DNA from: Tubulanus polymorphus
Taxonomy: Eukaryota; Nemertea; Palaeonemertea; Tubulaniformes; Tubulanidae
Length of the DNA stretch: 64,000 nucleotides
Direction of reading: 5' to 3'
Assembly (NCBI RefSeq): GCF_964204645.1
Contig: NC_134033.1
Span: 9,212,231 to 9,276,230 of the forward strand
Position 1 is the stretch's first letter. Each line of letters starts with the position of its first letter. Under the pieces are notes generated by a model. The model ran no database searches, was not told the DNA's origin, and saw only the letters and a list, made by a program, of their open reading frames with translations. Positions 12,516 to 21,537 of the stretch are shown one piece after another. Position numbers and translations under genes: made by a program.

Positions 12516-13379
12516 AAAACAGGAGTTCCGGCCCTGGCAGCTCTACGTCTGCAAAGGTGGTCACTTATTTTAATGGCATACGATTACGAAATTGTACATA
12601 GAAGTGGTAAAGATAATGAAAACTGTGTTATGTTGTCTAGATTCCCTAATCCTAATGCTAAGATGGAAGCAGTGGAACTGGATATTAATTATTTTACGTA
12701 TGTGAATATGTTACCTATTAATGCTGCAGACATTGAGTCTGAGACTAGAAAAGATCCAACAATGTCAAAAGTTTATCAATATATACTTAATGGTTGGCCT
12801 AATCACTGCAACGATCCTGATATTTTGCCTTATTTTAGGCGCAGAAATGAATTATCTGTGGATCAGGGTTGCATACTTTGGGGAATAAGAGTTGTTATAC
12901 CACCAAAGTTCAAACAGATCATGTTGGATGAGTTGCACTCGGAACATTTTGGTATTGTTGGTATCAAGTCTTTAGCTAGAAATTATTTGTGGTATCCTGG
13001 CATTGATCAAGATATTGAAAATTTAGTACAAAACTGTCAATTGTGTCTTAGTATGAGAAATGCTCCGGTAAAGGTACCTTTGTTGCCATGGCGACCAACA
13101 AATGGTCCATGGGATAGGATTCATATAGATTTTGGTGAACTTGAAGGCAAACATTACCTCATTATTGTTGATAGTTTCTCTAAATGGTTGGAATGTTTTA
13201 TGATGTCATCAACAGCTGCACCAAAAGTAATTGATACCTTGAGAAGTGTTTTTGCTCGTGAGGGATTACCTAAGGAGTTGGTCAGTGACAATGGGCCCCC
13301 ATTCAATTCGGAGGAATTCCATGACTTATGTAATAATGGTTTTAAATATACACCAGTACCTGTTTATAGCCTAAGCTAA
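12516..13379 (+). pseudogene. Ty3/Gypsy integrase, zinc-binding and catalytic core
   Basis: Same frame as the preceding segment after the TAA at 12513-12515. It shows the RNase H-IN tether (YDYEIVHRSGKDNENCVMLSRFP), the HHCC zinc-binding domain (LDELHSEHFG through NCQLCLSM), and the DDE core, with first aspartate in HIDFGELEGKHYLIIVD and second in VSDNGPPFNSEEF. It stops at TAA 13377-13379, just before the region containing the catalytic glutamate. Integrase would insert the cDNA into the host genome. The tether motif normally has an acidic residue before MLSR; here it is V. Confidence 0.87.
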
Positions 13380-14093
13380 ATTGGGGCGACCGAAAGGTCA
13401 GTACAAATAGTTAAACGAGCGCTCAAGAAACACATTTTGATGCAGCGAGTTGATAAGGTTGATCCATCGAAAAGACTGGATAACTTTTTGTTCATGTATC
13501 GAACAACACCACACTCGATAATAGGTAGATCTCCAGCTGAACTTTTCAGGAAACGACAGTTAAGATCTAGGCTGTCACTTATTAAACCTGATATGTATCC
13601 CAAAATTTGTGCAAAGCAGGATATTCAGAGGAGATATCATGATTCTGTATTATCAAAACCTAGAGAGTTTGTAGAGAAACAAAATGTTATGGTTAAATCT
13701 AATGTGAGAGGTCTTGAAAAATACTTTCCAGGTGTAATTATTCACAGGAAAGGTCTTCTTACCTACCTAGTTAGGGTTGGTGGCAGATATCGTTATTGTC
13801 ACATTGATCACTTATTTCCCTGTAGTGAAAATGTTCATGTAAATAGTACTCGTGTGGATGATGTAGATAATCGACAATATGATATGCCTAGTGTTACTGT
13901 ACCAGCGGTACCTCCAGTCAGTACTGATTTGGGTACTCAACAAGGTTCAAACCCAGATGTCGAAGGTGGAGTTAGAAACTCAGGTGATTTGGTTGAAGTT
14001 TCTGATCAATCCCAAGCCCATAGTATTCCTATAAGTGTCAGGAAATCCTGTCGTGTTTCTGTACCACCTAAGAGGCTGATCGAAGAAACCTAA
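13380..14093 (+). pseudogene. Ty3/Gypsy integrase C-terminal part
   Basis: Continues in the same frame after the TAA at 13377-13379. It begins with GATERSVQIVKRALKK, which holds the DDE glutamate, and continues with the MYRTTPHSIIGRSPAELF motif and the SH3-like GPY/F-type C-terminal region (REFVEKQNVMVKSN, LVRVGGRYRYCHIDHL). It ends in a low-complexity tail at TAA 14091-14093. The whole 9999-14093 pol is broken by two nonsense codons with no frame shift. Confidence 0.85.
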
Positions 14094-14160
14094 ATGTGGT
14101 TTTATTATGTCAGTTTTTCTTTTGAATGAAATCTTTTTAACGCTTCCCATTGCAACATAT

Positions 14161-14208
14161 GAACCAGTTAGGCAGAAACCCGTTATCGCTGCTATGCAGC
14201 TATATTTA
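14161..14208. repeat. Short repeat GGCAGAAACCCGTTATCGCTGC, copy 1
   Basis: A ~45-bp sequence (GGCAGAAACCCGTTATCGCT followed by GCTATGCAGCTATATTT) that recurs at 16468-16514 in the same orientation and, shorter and inverted, at 63911-63936. Copies 1 and 2 bracket the right long direct repeat. Function unknown. Confidence 0.6.
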
Positions 14209-14213
14209 TTATT

Positions 14214-16464
14214 ATAAATTTTCCACTTTCCTGCCAAAATTTTTTCATAAAATGTAACTCCTCTCGATCACTAACAGCTTATAAACGTAATTTCCATTTC
14301 TGTCAGAAATATAACTCAGTGCCTGACCATTTCGAATTTGCGTATAGTAATCTATTATGAATTAATCCCGTGTAATTACCGGGTCTAAACAGCGACAAGA
14401 ATAACGCAAAGCATTGTCATCCATTGATAAAAGTACATCCCGAAAAGCCTACAAATTACCGGACGACCTCGAGCGTCAAACTCGACCGTAAATCGCGAAT
14501 TCAGACTTACAATTAGTCCGGATCCGTCATTCACTGCGGACAATATGCAGCCAACATGGCGTATGATTAAAATCATTTTCAGCTAAAATTTATCGCAAGT
14601 CTATGGCGAGTTTTAGGACTTTAATGAACGATGATCCCTAAAATGAGTCAATTGATTTATTCTATTAGTAAATCGATTTAAGTTGGCTACATTTCCTGAA
14701 GATTTCTGGCTCAAATCAACGTAATATGGACAGGAATGGTAGGGATTTTCCTATGGAATTTTACTTCTGCATTCACTTGACGACTCTGATCGATGACAAC
14801 GACAGCAGAGTTTATGCAATTTTAGGTGAGAATCCACTATCCAGGGAATGTTAGACTAGATTTCTTGGTCTAACTGCAGTTAAGGTTACCTTTTTACTGG
14901 GTGGTGCCATGATATGAGTACACATGATAGCAAATGAGTACTCGGAAAAGCAATGATCATTGTTGGCTACCTACTTGCCTAATGCCTAGCTTTTTGGGGG
15001 ATACGCCTAGAATAGATTTAGGCCCTTAATGTAATGCGTAGAGCCAATTGAAAGCCTTAGTAGTTAGTAAGGGACTGGTTTACACTTATGTATACGACTA
15101 TTTATTTCGATTACTTTCTTTCCAGCTATTAATCGTGGAATGAACTTGTCACTACCGTCTTCAATTCCTTTTCCGATTCTTGCAGCTGGTGGGAATATAT
15201 TTAAACCACAGTGTGCAAGTGTACGTTTCAAATTAAGCGTCTCGGATGCTGTTAGTACTTGACGTTTTGTGTAATTTTTTTTCTAATGTCATGTTTAAAA
15301 TATTTGGATCAGTAATCAGTCGTGCTAGTGTACATGCAGAATTGGATTCATTGTTATTATGGGATTCTAATTCATGTGCATCAAGAGTCCTACGATATAC
15401 CCTTGATATGAAGCTTTTAAGATTTTATTAGACTTGTTTTGGAGTAAACCCAATAGCCCTTAAAATAACAATTAATGGCTTAATGGTCGGTGTCTATGCT
15501 CTGCGAGACAGTAGTAATAGATGTTTCACGACAAAGCACGATTTGAATATTTATTATACTATCTTTCACTCCTCTATTATATTACATAACTGAGTAATTC
15601 TTACATTAGATTGCTTAATTACAGGTGGAAAGAGGTCAGATGGCATGAAAATCGACTGTGGCTGACTAATTGACGCGCGCAGATAAAGCGTTGAGGTTTC
15701 AAAAAATGTCGCCAAAATGCTTGTATCATCAGGGGTAGACAAATTATCCGAAGATAAATGAAAACTCCACCTTGTTGATCGTCAGTTCATTTAGCTGTAA
15801 TTATTCCGTCTTGATTAATCGACACATAATTCATTTCAAAATCTGTGTTCAGTAGAATTTCTTTCAATATAATAAGAATCTATTTGACTAATTTTTTACT
15901 AATGTATTCAGGAGTGGATTTTAATTGATCTCAAAACCAGAGAAAGCATTCTTCAAAAATTTAGAAAATCCTAGACTCATAATCAAATTTTGTGAAGTCA
16001 TGTAAGGTTTTTTGCTCGAATTAAGCCAAGGGCTCAGGGGCCAGTTGCACAGTCGTGACTTAAGTCTAAACGTGGTATTAAGACTGGTCTTACGTCGTTA
16101 GATTGGCTATAGAACTAAGTTGGTCTTATATTGGTCTTAAGTCTAAGTCATGACTATGCAACCGGCCCCTGGTGGCTAAAATTCAATTCCTCACTGTGCT
16201 ATAATGCCGAGTACGACGGAGTTTACACACTGAAAAACGTTGCGCTGTGTAAGCGTTATTTGGATAAGTCAGCAATATAATGACGGCCCTACCCCGCGCG
16301 CTCCATCTGAGACATAAACGAGTTGGACCGTATTGCTTCGATGCTTTGCAAATGGACTCCTGATATCCAACATAATGTTGTCCCAGGTTGCGCTTCTTGG
16401 CAATAGTCATATGCTATGGGCTAGAATTATTTCGATGAAATCTTCGTACGCATCCCAGTTCGAC
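14214..16464 (+). repeat. Long direct repeat, right copy (candidate 3' LTR)
   Basis: Begins about 120 bp after the integrase stop and matches 8100-9830 up to about 16290. The match includes the small conserved minus-strand frame (15064-15235). It has an extra segment around 15290-15540 and a MITE insertion (16037-16169) lacking in the left copy. Downstream of 16290 it no longer matches the left copy. Position relative to pol supports an LTR; divergence and the unequal ends leave room for a different repeat family into which Gypsy inserted. Confidence 0.5.
16037..16169. mobile_element. 133-bp MITE with ~13-bp (extendable to ~30-bp) terminal inverted repeats
   Basis: Ends are GGGGCCAGTTGCA and TGCAACCGGCCCC, inverted repeats with one mismatch. 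The inner arms (TGACTTAAGTCTA and the reverse of TAGACTTAAGACC-type sequence) also pair. The left long direct repeat has an uninterrupted GGCTCAGATGGCTAAAAT at the matching site (about 9703-9720), which gives an empty-site comparison. No coding capacity. Superfamily not determined. Confidence 0.8.
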
Positions 16465-16467
16465 ATA

Positions 16468-16514
16468 TTAACCAATTAGGCAGAAACCCGTTATCGCTGC
16501 TATGCAGCTATATT
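16468..16514. repeat. Short repeat GGCAGAAACCCGTTATCGCTGC, copy 2
   Basis: Same ~45-bp sequence as at 14161-14208, here after AACCAATTA. See that entry. Confidence 0.6.
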
Positions 16515-16703
16515 TTATCTTTATATCTTAGGTTGAGAGCCGAATAATCGTTATAATTTGTAAATATCGGTAGGAAAAATCTGTGCGTATGGATGAATTT
16601 TAACTTTCTAGTCATCAGTCTAGGCCAAGGTATCAGAATATGGAATTCTGAGCTGACAAGCAGAATGAAAGTTTTTGTGACAGGTCTGCAACTGTCTACC
16701 AAT

Positions 16704-16719
16704 GTTGCTCATGAGCAAC
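16704..16719. repeat. Palindrome GTTGCTCATGAGCAAC
   Basis: A perfect 16-bp palindrome identical to 7606-7621, and one base off the forms at 6588-6603 and 7336-7351. All four lie in non-coding DNA. Confidence 0.7.
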
Positions 16720-17149
16720 ATTACCAATAAAAGACCAATGGTCTTGTAGCCCACCTGACCATTAACTAATAGGCAGTTTAAAGACTTGTTATATCCCATG
16801 TCTAAAATGGATTAGATGCTGGTCTTAGTGCAAGGGCCAGTGGCAAGATGGGAAAAGGAAAATATCGATATACACATTGCCTTTCAACCTTCAAAGGAGC
16901 GATCATAATCAAACGGCAACTCTTGCTTTAATAACCATATTTATTTTCAGATAATAATATTCATATCAAAAGATAGGATATAGGAGCTAGGCCTAATCAT
17001 ATCAGAAATTTTGTCTTAGAATATTGGTTGAAACGTGTTTTTTTGAAAAAATCTATAATTCCTGCTTCAATGCGTCGAGGTGGTGATTCATTCTTGGGGT
17101 ACCGGTGTAGCGGAAAACGGGGGCAAGGCGGTGCTGCCCTCTCTCTTCG

Positions 17150-17232
17150 AATATGGCGGTCGTTCTTCTGCTCGTCTCGTAAATTCGTCGATATAATCGG
17201 CAACCATCTAATTTGTCAGGATGTCTAAACAG
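17150..17232 (+). other. Possible promoter and first coding exon (MSKQ) of a host gene
   Basis: A locally CpG-richer stretch contains AATATGGCGG (a YY1-like ATGGCGG core seen near many metazoan start sites). A short leader follows, then ATG TCT AAA CAG and a GTAAAA donor at 17233. This would be a four-codon first exon. No following exon was identified, so it remains a suggestion. Confidence 0.2.
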
Positions 17233-17875
17233 GTAAAAATCTTATCTTCTTAGCCCGCTGCGGAGTTTGCTCACGTCGAATGATTTCTGGTAGTGAAATC
17301 AAAAAGGGAAATAACTAATATCTCGCCGCAAGGGATGATCCTCATTATGAGAAACCGAGAGAGATAAATATATAAAAATAGCCACGATATGAAAATTCTA
17401 ATCTAGTGTATACAGATCGTGCACACCGAGCACGAATAACCTATTTTCCGGTATACGCTTATTCTCTGCAACATGTCTCTTACATGCCCGTAAGGCCCAC
17501 AGCATATAATTGGGTTAGCCACCCCGAATTATACCTGGATCTACCCTACATTCGACCGGTCTTTAGAATAATCTCGTAACCCTCACTTCATACTAATGGC
17601 AGTCCAAAATTCCACCATAGATTCTCCCTCCTCATGGGCTGTAGGCTCTAAGTCCCTACTAAATAGTCCTCTGCTATTCGGCTCCACCGTGGCATTTTAC
17701 CACCGATGAATATAAATCTACCTTAAAACGGCCTGATACGAAAAGAATTGTTCCTCAGTCCTTGTTAAGATTCTGACAATCACCAATAGACTAGTCGGCT
17801 CAACTCCACAACAGGTAAAAGTAGATATGCGGGTTGGTTCCAACATTTTCACTGAGAAAAGTGTTAATACGCGCA
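17233..17875. other. Non-coding stretch
   Basis: No reading frame, repeat or RNA signature I can support. Confidence 0.5.
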
Positions 17876-17911
17876 GATCGATAGAAAGAGGCACGTGAAG
17901 TAATTTTCAGA

Positions 17912-18104
17912 AGTCGACAGTCGGCAATCGGCAATCAGAAACCTGATAGTCGACCATTCCTCGGGTCGGCAATCGGCAATCAGAAACCTGATAGTCGACC
18001 ATTTCTCGGGTCGGCAATCGGCAATCAGAAACCTGATTGTCGACCATTTCTCGGGTCGACAGTCGGCAATCAGAAACCCGATAGTCGATAGTCGGTGATA
18101 TATT
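17912..18104 (-). repeat. 45-bp satellite, four units
   Basis: Four head-to-tail units of about 45 bp with core GGCAATCGGCAATCAGAAAC and GTCGACCATTTCTCGG. The same satellite occurs inverted at 18735-18879 and again at 37188-37262, so it forms the host context of the Polinton insertion. The long open minus-strand frame over it follows from the period being a multiple of three, not from a gene. Confidence 0.85.
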
Positions 18105-18310
18105 CTGGTCATTCTCGTCAACATTTCAGAAAAAGTAAATCTTTTGCAGAGTTATTTATTCTATGTTTATAAAATTCAGAGAACTATCAATATTGAACAA
18201 CCATTCAACTGCGATATAATAAGAGTTGAAATTGGTGTTGAAACCGAGTTATTGCGTAGCTGGAAGTTGTGTGTCCGGTTGTGTTAGCAAATCCTGTGAG
18301 ATTTCTGAAT

Positions 18311-18728
18311 GGTGATTGCGAGGCGATATAGATGCTGTGATTGTGAGGGTGATATAGACGCTGCGATTGTGATGGCGATATAGATGCTGTGATTGTGAAG
18401 GTGATATAGATGCCGTGATTGTGAGGGCGATATAGATGCCGTGATTGTGAGGGCGATATAGATGCTGCGATTGTGAGGGCGATATAGATGCTGCGATTGT
18501 GATGGCGATATAGATGCTGCGATTGTGAGGGTGAAATAGATGTAATTGTGATTATGAGGGCGATATAGATGCTGTGATTGTGAGGGCGATATAGATATTG
18601 TGATTGTGAGGGTGATATAGATGCTGTGATTGTGAGGGCGATATAGATGCTGTGATTGTGAGGGTGGTATAGATGCTGCGATTGTGATTGCGATATTGAT
18701 GCTGCGATTGTGAGGGTGAAATAGATGC
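18311..18728. repeat. 26-bp minisatellite, about 15 units
   Basis: Tandem units of the form GATATAGATGCTGTGATTGTGAGGGC with point variation. Because 26 is not a multiple of three, the three minus-strand frames pass through the same peptide repeat (SIYIALTITASISPSQSQ-like) in succession and all stay open. They are not genes. Confidence 0.9.
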
Positions 18729-18734
18729 TGTGGG

Positions 18735-18879
18735 TGATTGGTTTCTGATTGCCGATTGCCGATTGCCGGCCCAAAAATGGTCGACAATCAAGTTTCCGAT
18801 TGCCGATTGCCGACCCGAGAAATGGTCGACAATCAGGTTTCTGATTGCCGATTGCCGATTGCCGACCCGAGAAATGGTC
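18735..18879 (+). repeat. 45-bp satellite, left flank of the Polinton
   Basis: About three units of the same 45-bp family as 17912-18104 but in the opposite orientation, ending in CGAGAAATGGTC. The last six bases, ATGGTC (18874-18879), are repeated exactly at 37188-37193 on the other side of the Polinton. Confidence 0.85.
18874..18879. repeat. Target-site duplication ATGGTC, left
   Basis: The six bases before the left terminus (AGTAATAGGG) equal the six bases after the right terminus (CCTATTACT), at 37188-37193. Six-base duplications are the hallmark of Polinton/Maverick integration by a retroviral-type integrase. Confidence 0.9.
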
Positions 18880-19147
18880 AGTAATAGGGATAATAGGCTT
18901 TCAAGCCAAAGGTCGAACGGTCGAGCTCGTAAAAAATGAAAAACAAAAAAATAATAACAATTTCTACTTGAATTACTCGCGAAACTCGTAAAAATGAAAA
19001 ATAAATTCTCACACGCTCGAATTTATTTTTCATTTTTATGAGTTTCACTCCTAATTCAAGTAGAAATTGTAATTATTTTTATGTTTTTCATTTTTTACTC
19101 ACCCGCCCGTTCAACCTTTAGCTTGAAAGCCTATTATCCCTATTACT
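18880..19147. repeat. 268-bp fold-back palindrome at the left terminus
   Basis: Starts AGTAATAGGGATAATAGGC and ends GCCTATTATCCCTATTACT. The arms pair through GGTCGAACGG/CCGTTCAACC, AAAAATGAAAAAC/GTTTTTCATTTTT, ACAATTTCTACTTGAATT/AATTCAAGTAGAAATTGT and AAAATAAATTC/GAATTTATTTT, around a centre near 19013 (CTCACACGCTCG). A single strand of this end would fold into a long hairpin. The right end has the same structure. Confidence 0.9.
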
Positions 19148-19341
19148 CTTAAAATATTCATATATATGAATAACATTTAAATCATTGAACTTCTAAAATC
19201 AATTTTAATAAAAAATATAGTATTAAAATGGAAGCAAATAATTACTACTGCCCAACATGTAATATCGATATAGATAAATCCCAAAAAGCAAGACACAATA
19301 AAACTAGAACACATTTAGAGAATAAATTGAAACTAGAGTAT
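18880..19341 (+). repeat. Polinton left terminal inverted repeat (462 bp)
   Basis: Matches the reverse complement of 36726-37187 with few differences. The outer 268 bp (18880-19147) is itself an imperfect palindrome. The inner ~195 bp contains the PolB leader and its first ~38 codons (ATG 19228), so the repeat extends into coding sequence. Homology stops at about CTAGAGTAT (19341). Confidence 0.9.
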
Positions 19342-21537
19342 AAAGATGATATATTAGAAACTAAATTAGATGAATTAAAGAATGAAAAAGAAACATACAA
19401 ATGTGATATATGTAATCAATCATTCAGTGATAAAAGATATTATAAAGAACATTTAAAATCTATAAGTCATATTAGAAATAAGAATAATGATATTATAGGT
19501 GAAGATTATTTTGATAATGATAACGATAAGAAACAGAAGACAATTAAAAGAATAAAAAATAAATTAAACAATAAAAGACCATACATGGAAGATGTAAGAA
19601 ATTATATTAATTCATTAGATAATAAAAAAGATATAGAGATAACCGAAGCATTTAAAAGTGATATTGGTCCAGCAGCTATCGAGTTTAAATTTCATAAAGG
19701 AAAAACAATAGAAGAAAATAAAAAACATTTAGAAAATATGAAAGAAATAATAAAAATAATTACAGACGTAGAATACCCTAAAATAAGTATTTCATCAAAA
19801 GTTAAATTTATAAAATCTGAAGATAAACCAATATATAATATAAATTCTCATTCACAACATATTATATCTAAACAACATATAGATGATAAATTAAATAAAT
19901 GTTATAATGAAATAAAAACTAAAATAGAAGAGAAATATTTTGAAGGATCTGGTTTAATATTTGATGAGATAATATTTATAACTTTACATGTTTATAACAC
20001 AAAATATAATAAGTTAACTAAATCAAAACCAATTGATGAAAATAATTTATCATATTATAAAGATGATAGTATAAATGGAACAAGTTATATTAAACTACCA
20101 TTTAAAACTAATGGTGTAATAAATATACAAAATTTTGATAATAAATGTTTTATATGGGCTATAATAAGTTGTTTACACCCAGTTGAAGATTATAAACAAC
20201 ATAGTTTTAGATTAACTCATTATAAACAATTTGAAAATAATTATAAGATAGATAAGTATCCTGTTAGAATTAAAAATATTCCAAAAATAGAAAGAGATAA
20301 TAATATAAAGATAAATGTATTTGATTTAATCAAATTACCAAATACAAAAGGAAATAATATTAAACATTATACATTAGAACCTTTATACCTATCAAAAGAT
20401 TATGATTCAAATGATGTTATAGATATACTATATTATGAGAATCATTATATGTGGATTAAACAAATAGATTTATTTTTTAGAACAGAAAGTGATCACCATA
20501 ATAAAATATATCTATGTAGAAAATGTTTACATAAATTTAGTAATGAAAGTACATTATTAAATCATAAACAACTATGTGATAATCATGATTATTGTAAATT
20601 AGTTTTACCAAATGAAAAGGATAAAATATTAGAATTCAAAAAATATGATTACAAAAATAAAGTACCATTTGTAATATATGGAGATTTTGAATCGTTAAAT
20701 AAAGAATTAACAGATAAAGATAGAAAAGATATATATTATAAAAGAAAGAAATTAAATTCTAATGAAAGTGATTATTCAGATGAACCACCAATAACAAATA
20801 CTATTAAAAAGATTCATCAATCAGCTGCAGCTTTCGGGTTATATATTAAATCTGATTATCCAGAACTAATCGAAAGTGAATATTATGATTATAGAAATGA
20901 AAATGTTATCAATCATTTTTGTGACTTATTAATTGAATATGAAATAAGATTTAGTAAATTATTGAATACAAATATAGAAATTATAATGACAGAAGAAGAT
21001 AAAGAAGTATTTGCGTTTGCAGATAAATGTTATTATTGTGAAAAGATATTTAATTATAAAGATAAAAAAGTAAGAGACCATGATCATTTGAATGGAAAGT
21101 TTAGAGGCGCTGCGCATGAGAATTGTAACTTACAAGCTAAGAAAATTAACTTTATACCAGTTATATTTCATAACCTATCAGGATATGATGCACATTTATT
21201 TATCAAACAGCTATGTTATAAAATAGAAGAAATCAATAATGAAATAGAAAGATTAAATTCAAATAGATCAAAAGATAAAATACCAACTTATAAATTTAGA
21301 ATGTTAGCTAAAACATCTGAGAATTATATATCATTCCAATTTGGTTGCCTAAGATTTATAGATTCATATAGATTTTTAAATAGTTCATTAGATAACTTAT
21401 CAAAATCATTAGTTGATGATGAATTAAAGATATTAAAAGAATATTACCCAAATAATGATGATTTTCAATTAATGAGATATAAAGGAGCAATTCCATATTC
21501 TTTCTATAAAAATCATAATGATTCTATGATGAATTAA
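19228..21537 (+). CDS. polB: Protein-primed DNA polymerase B, N-terminal zinc fingers and exonuclease part
   Basis: 769 codons from ATG 19228, which sits in the ATTAAAATGG box shared by the element's genes. The protein starts with C2H2-type fingers (CPTCNIDIDKSQKARHNKTRTH, residues ~8-29; CDICNQSF at ~58; a third, CRKCLHKF, at ~429). The proofreading exonuclease follows: Exo I in IYGDFESLN (~482), a HDHLNGKFRG...CNL segment (~615-630) resembling an endonuclease VII/HNH zinc site often fused in these polymerases, and Exo II in HNLSGYDAH (~647). It would replicate the linear element from a terminal-protein primer. The frame ends at TAA 21535-21537, whereas the polymerase continues in another frame (next entry). 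A shift of -1 around 21516-21530 separates them. Confidence 0.93.
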   Translation: MEANNYYCPTCNIDIDKSQKARHNKTRTHLENKLKLEYKDDILETKLDELKNEKETYKCDICNQSFSDKRYYKEHLKSISHIRNKNNDIIGEDYFDNDNDKKQKTIKRIKNKLNNKRPYMEDVRNYINSLDNKKDIEITEAFKSDIGPAAIEFKFHKGKTIEENKKHLENMKEIIKIITDVEYPKISISSKVKFIKSEDKPIYNINSHSQHIISKQHIDDKLNKCYNEIKTKIEEKYFEGSGLIFDEIIFITLHVYNTKYNKLTKSKPIDENNLSYYKDDSINGTSYIKLPFKTNGVINIQNFDNKCFIWAIISCLHPVEDYKQHSFRLTHYKQFENNYKIDKYPVRIKNIPKIERDNNIKINVFDLIKLPNTKGNNIKHYTLEPLYLSKDYDSNDVIDILYYENHYMWIKQIDLFFRTESDHHNKIYLCRKCLHKFSNESTLLNHKQLCDNHDYCKLVLPNEKDKILEFKKYDYKNKVPFVIYGDFESLNKELTDKDRKDIYYKRKKLNSNESDYSDEPPITNTIKKIHQSAAAFGLYIKSDYPELIESEYYDYRNENVINHFCDLLIEYEIRFSKLLNTNIEIIMTEEDKEVFAFADKCYYCEKIFNYKDKKVRDHDHLNGKFRGAAHENCNLQAKKINFIPVIFHNLSGYDAHLFIKQLCYKIEEINNEIERLNSNRSKDKIPTYKFRMLAKTSENYISFQFGCLRFIDSYRFLNSSLDNLSKSLVDDELKILKEYYPNNDDFQLMRYKGAIPYSFYKNHNDSMMN

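Noticed and set aside
17912-18104. CRISPR-like array
   Set aside because: Units are contiguous 45-bp satellite repeats without unique spacers, in a eukaryotic genome.
17864-18124. 86-codon minus-strand frame of FLIADCRPEKWSTIR repeats
   Set aside because: Artefact of the 45-bp satellite, whose period is a multiple of three.
18205-18791. Long minus-strand open frames of SIYIALTITASISPSQSQ-type repeats
   Set aside because: They arise from a 26-bp minisatellite without stop codons in three successive frames; no real gene is implied.
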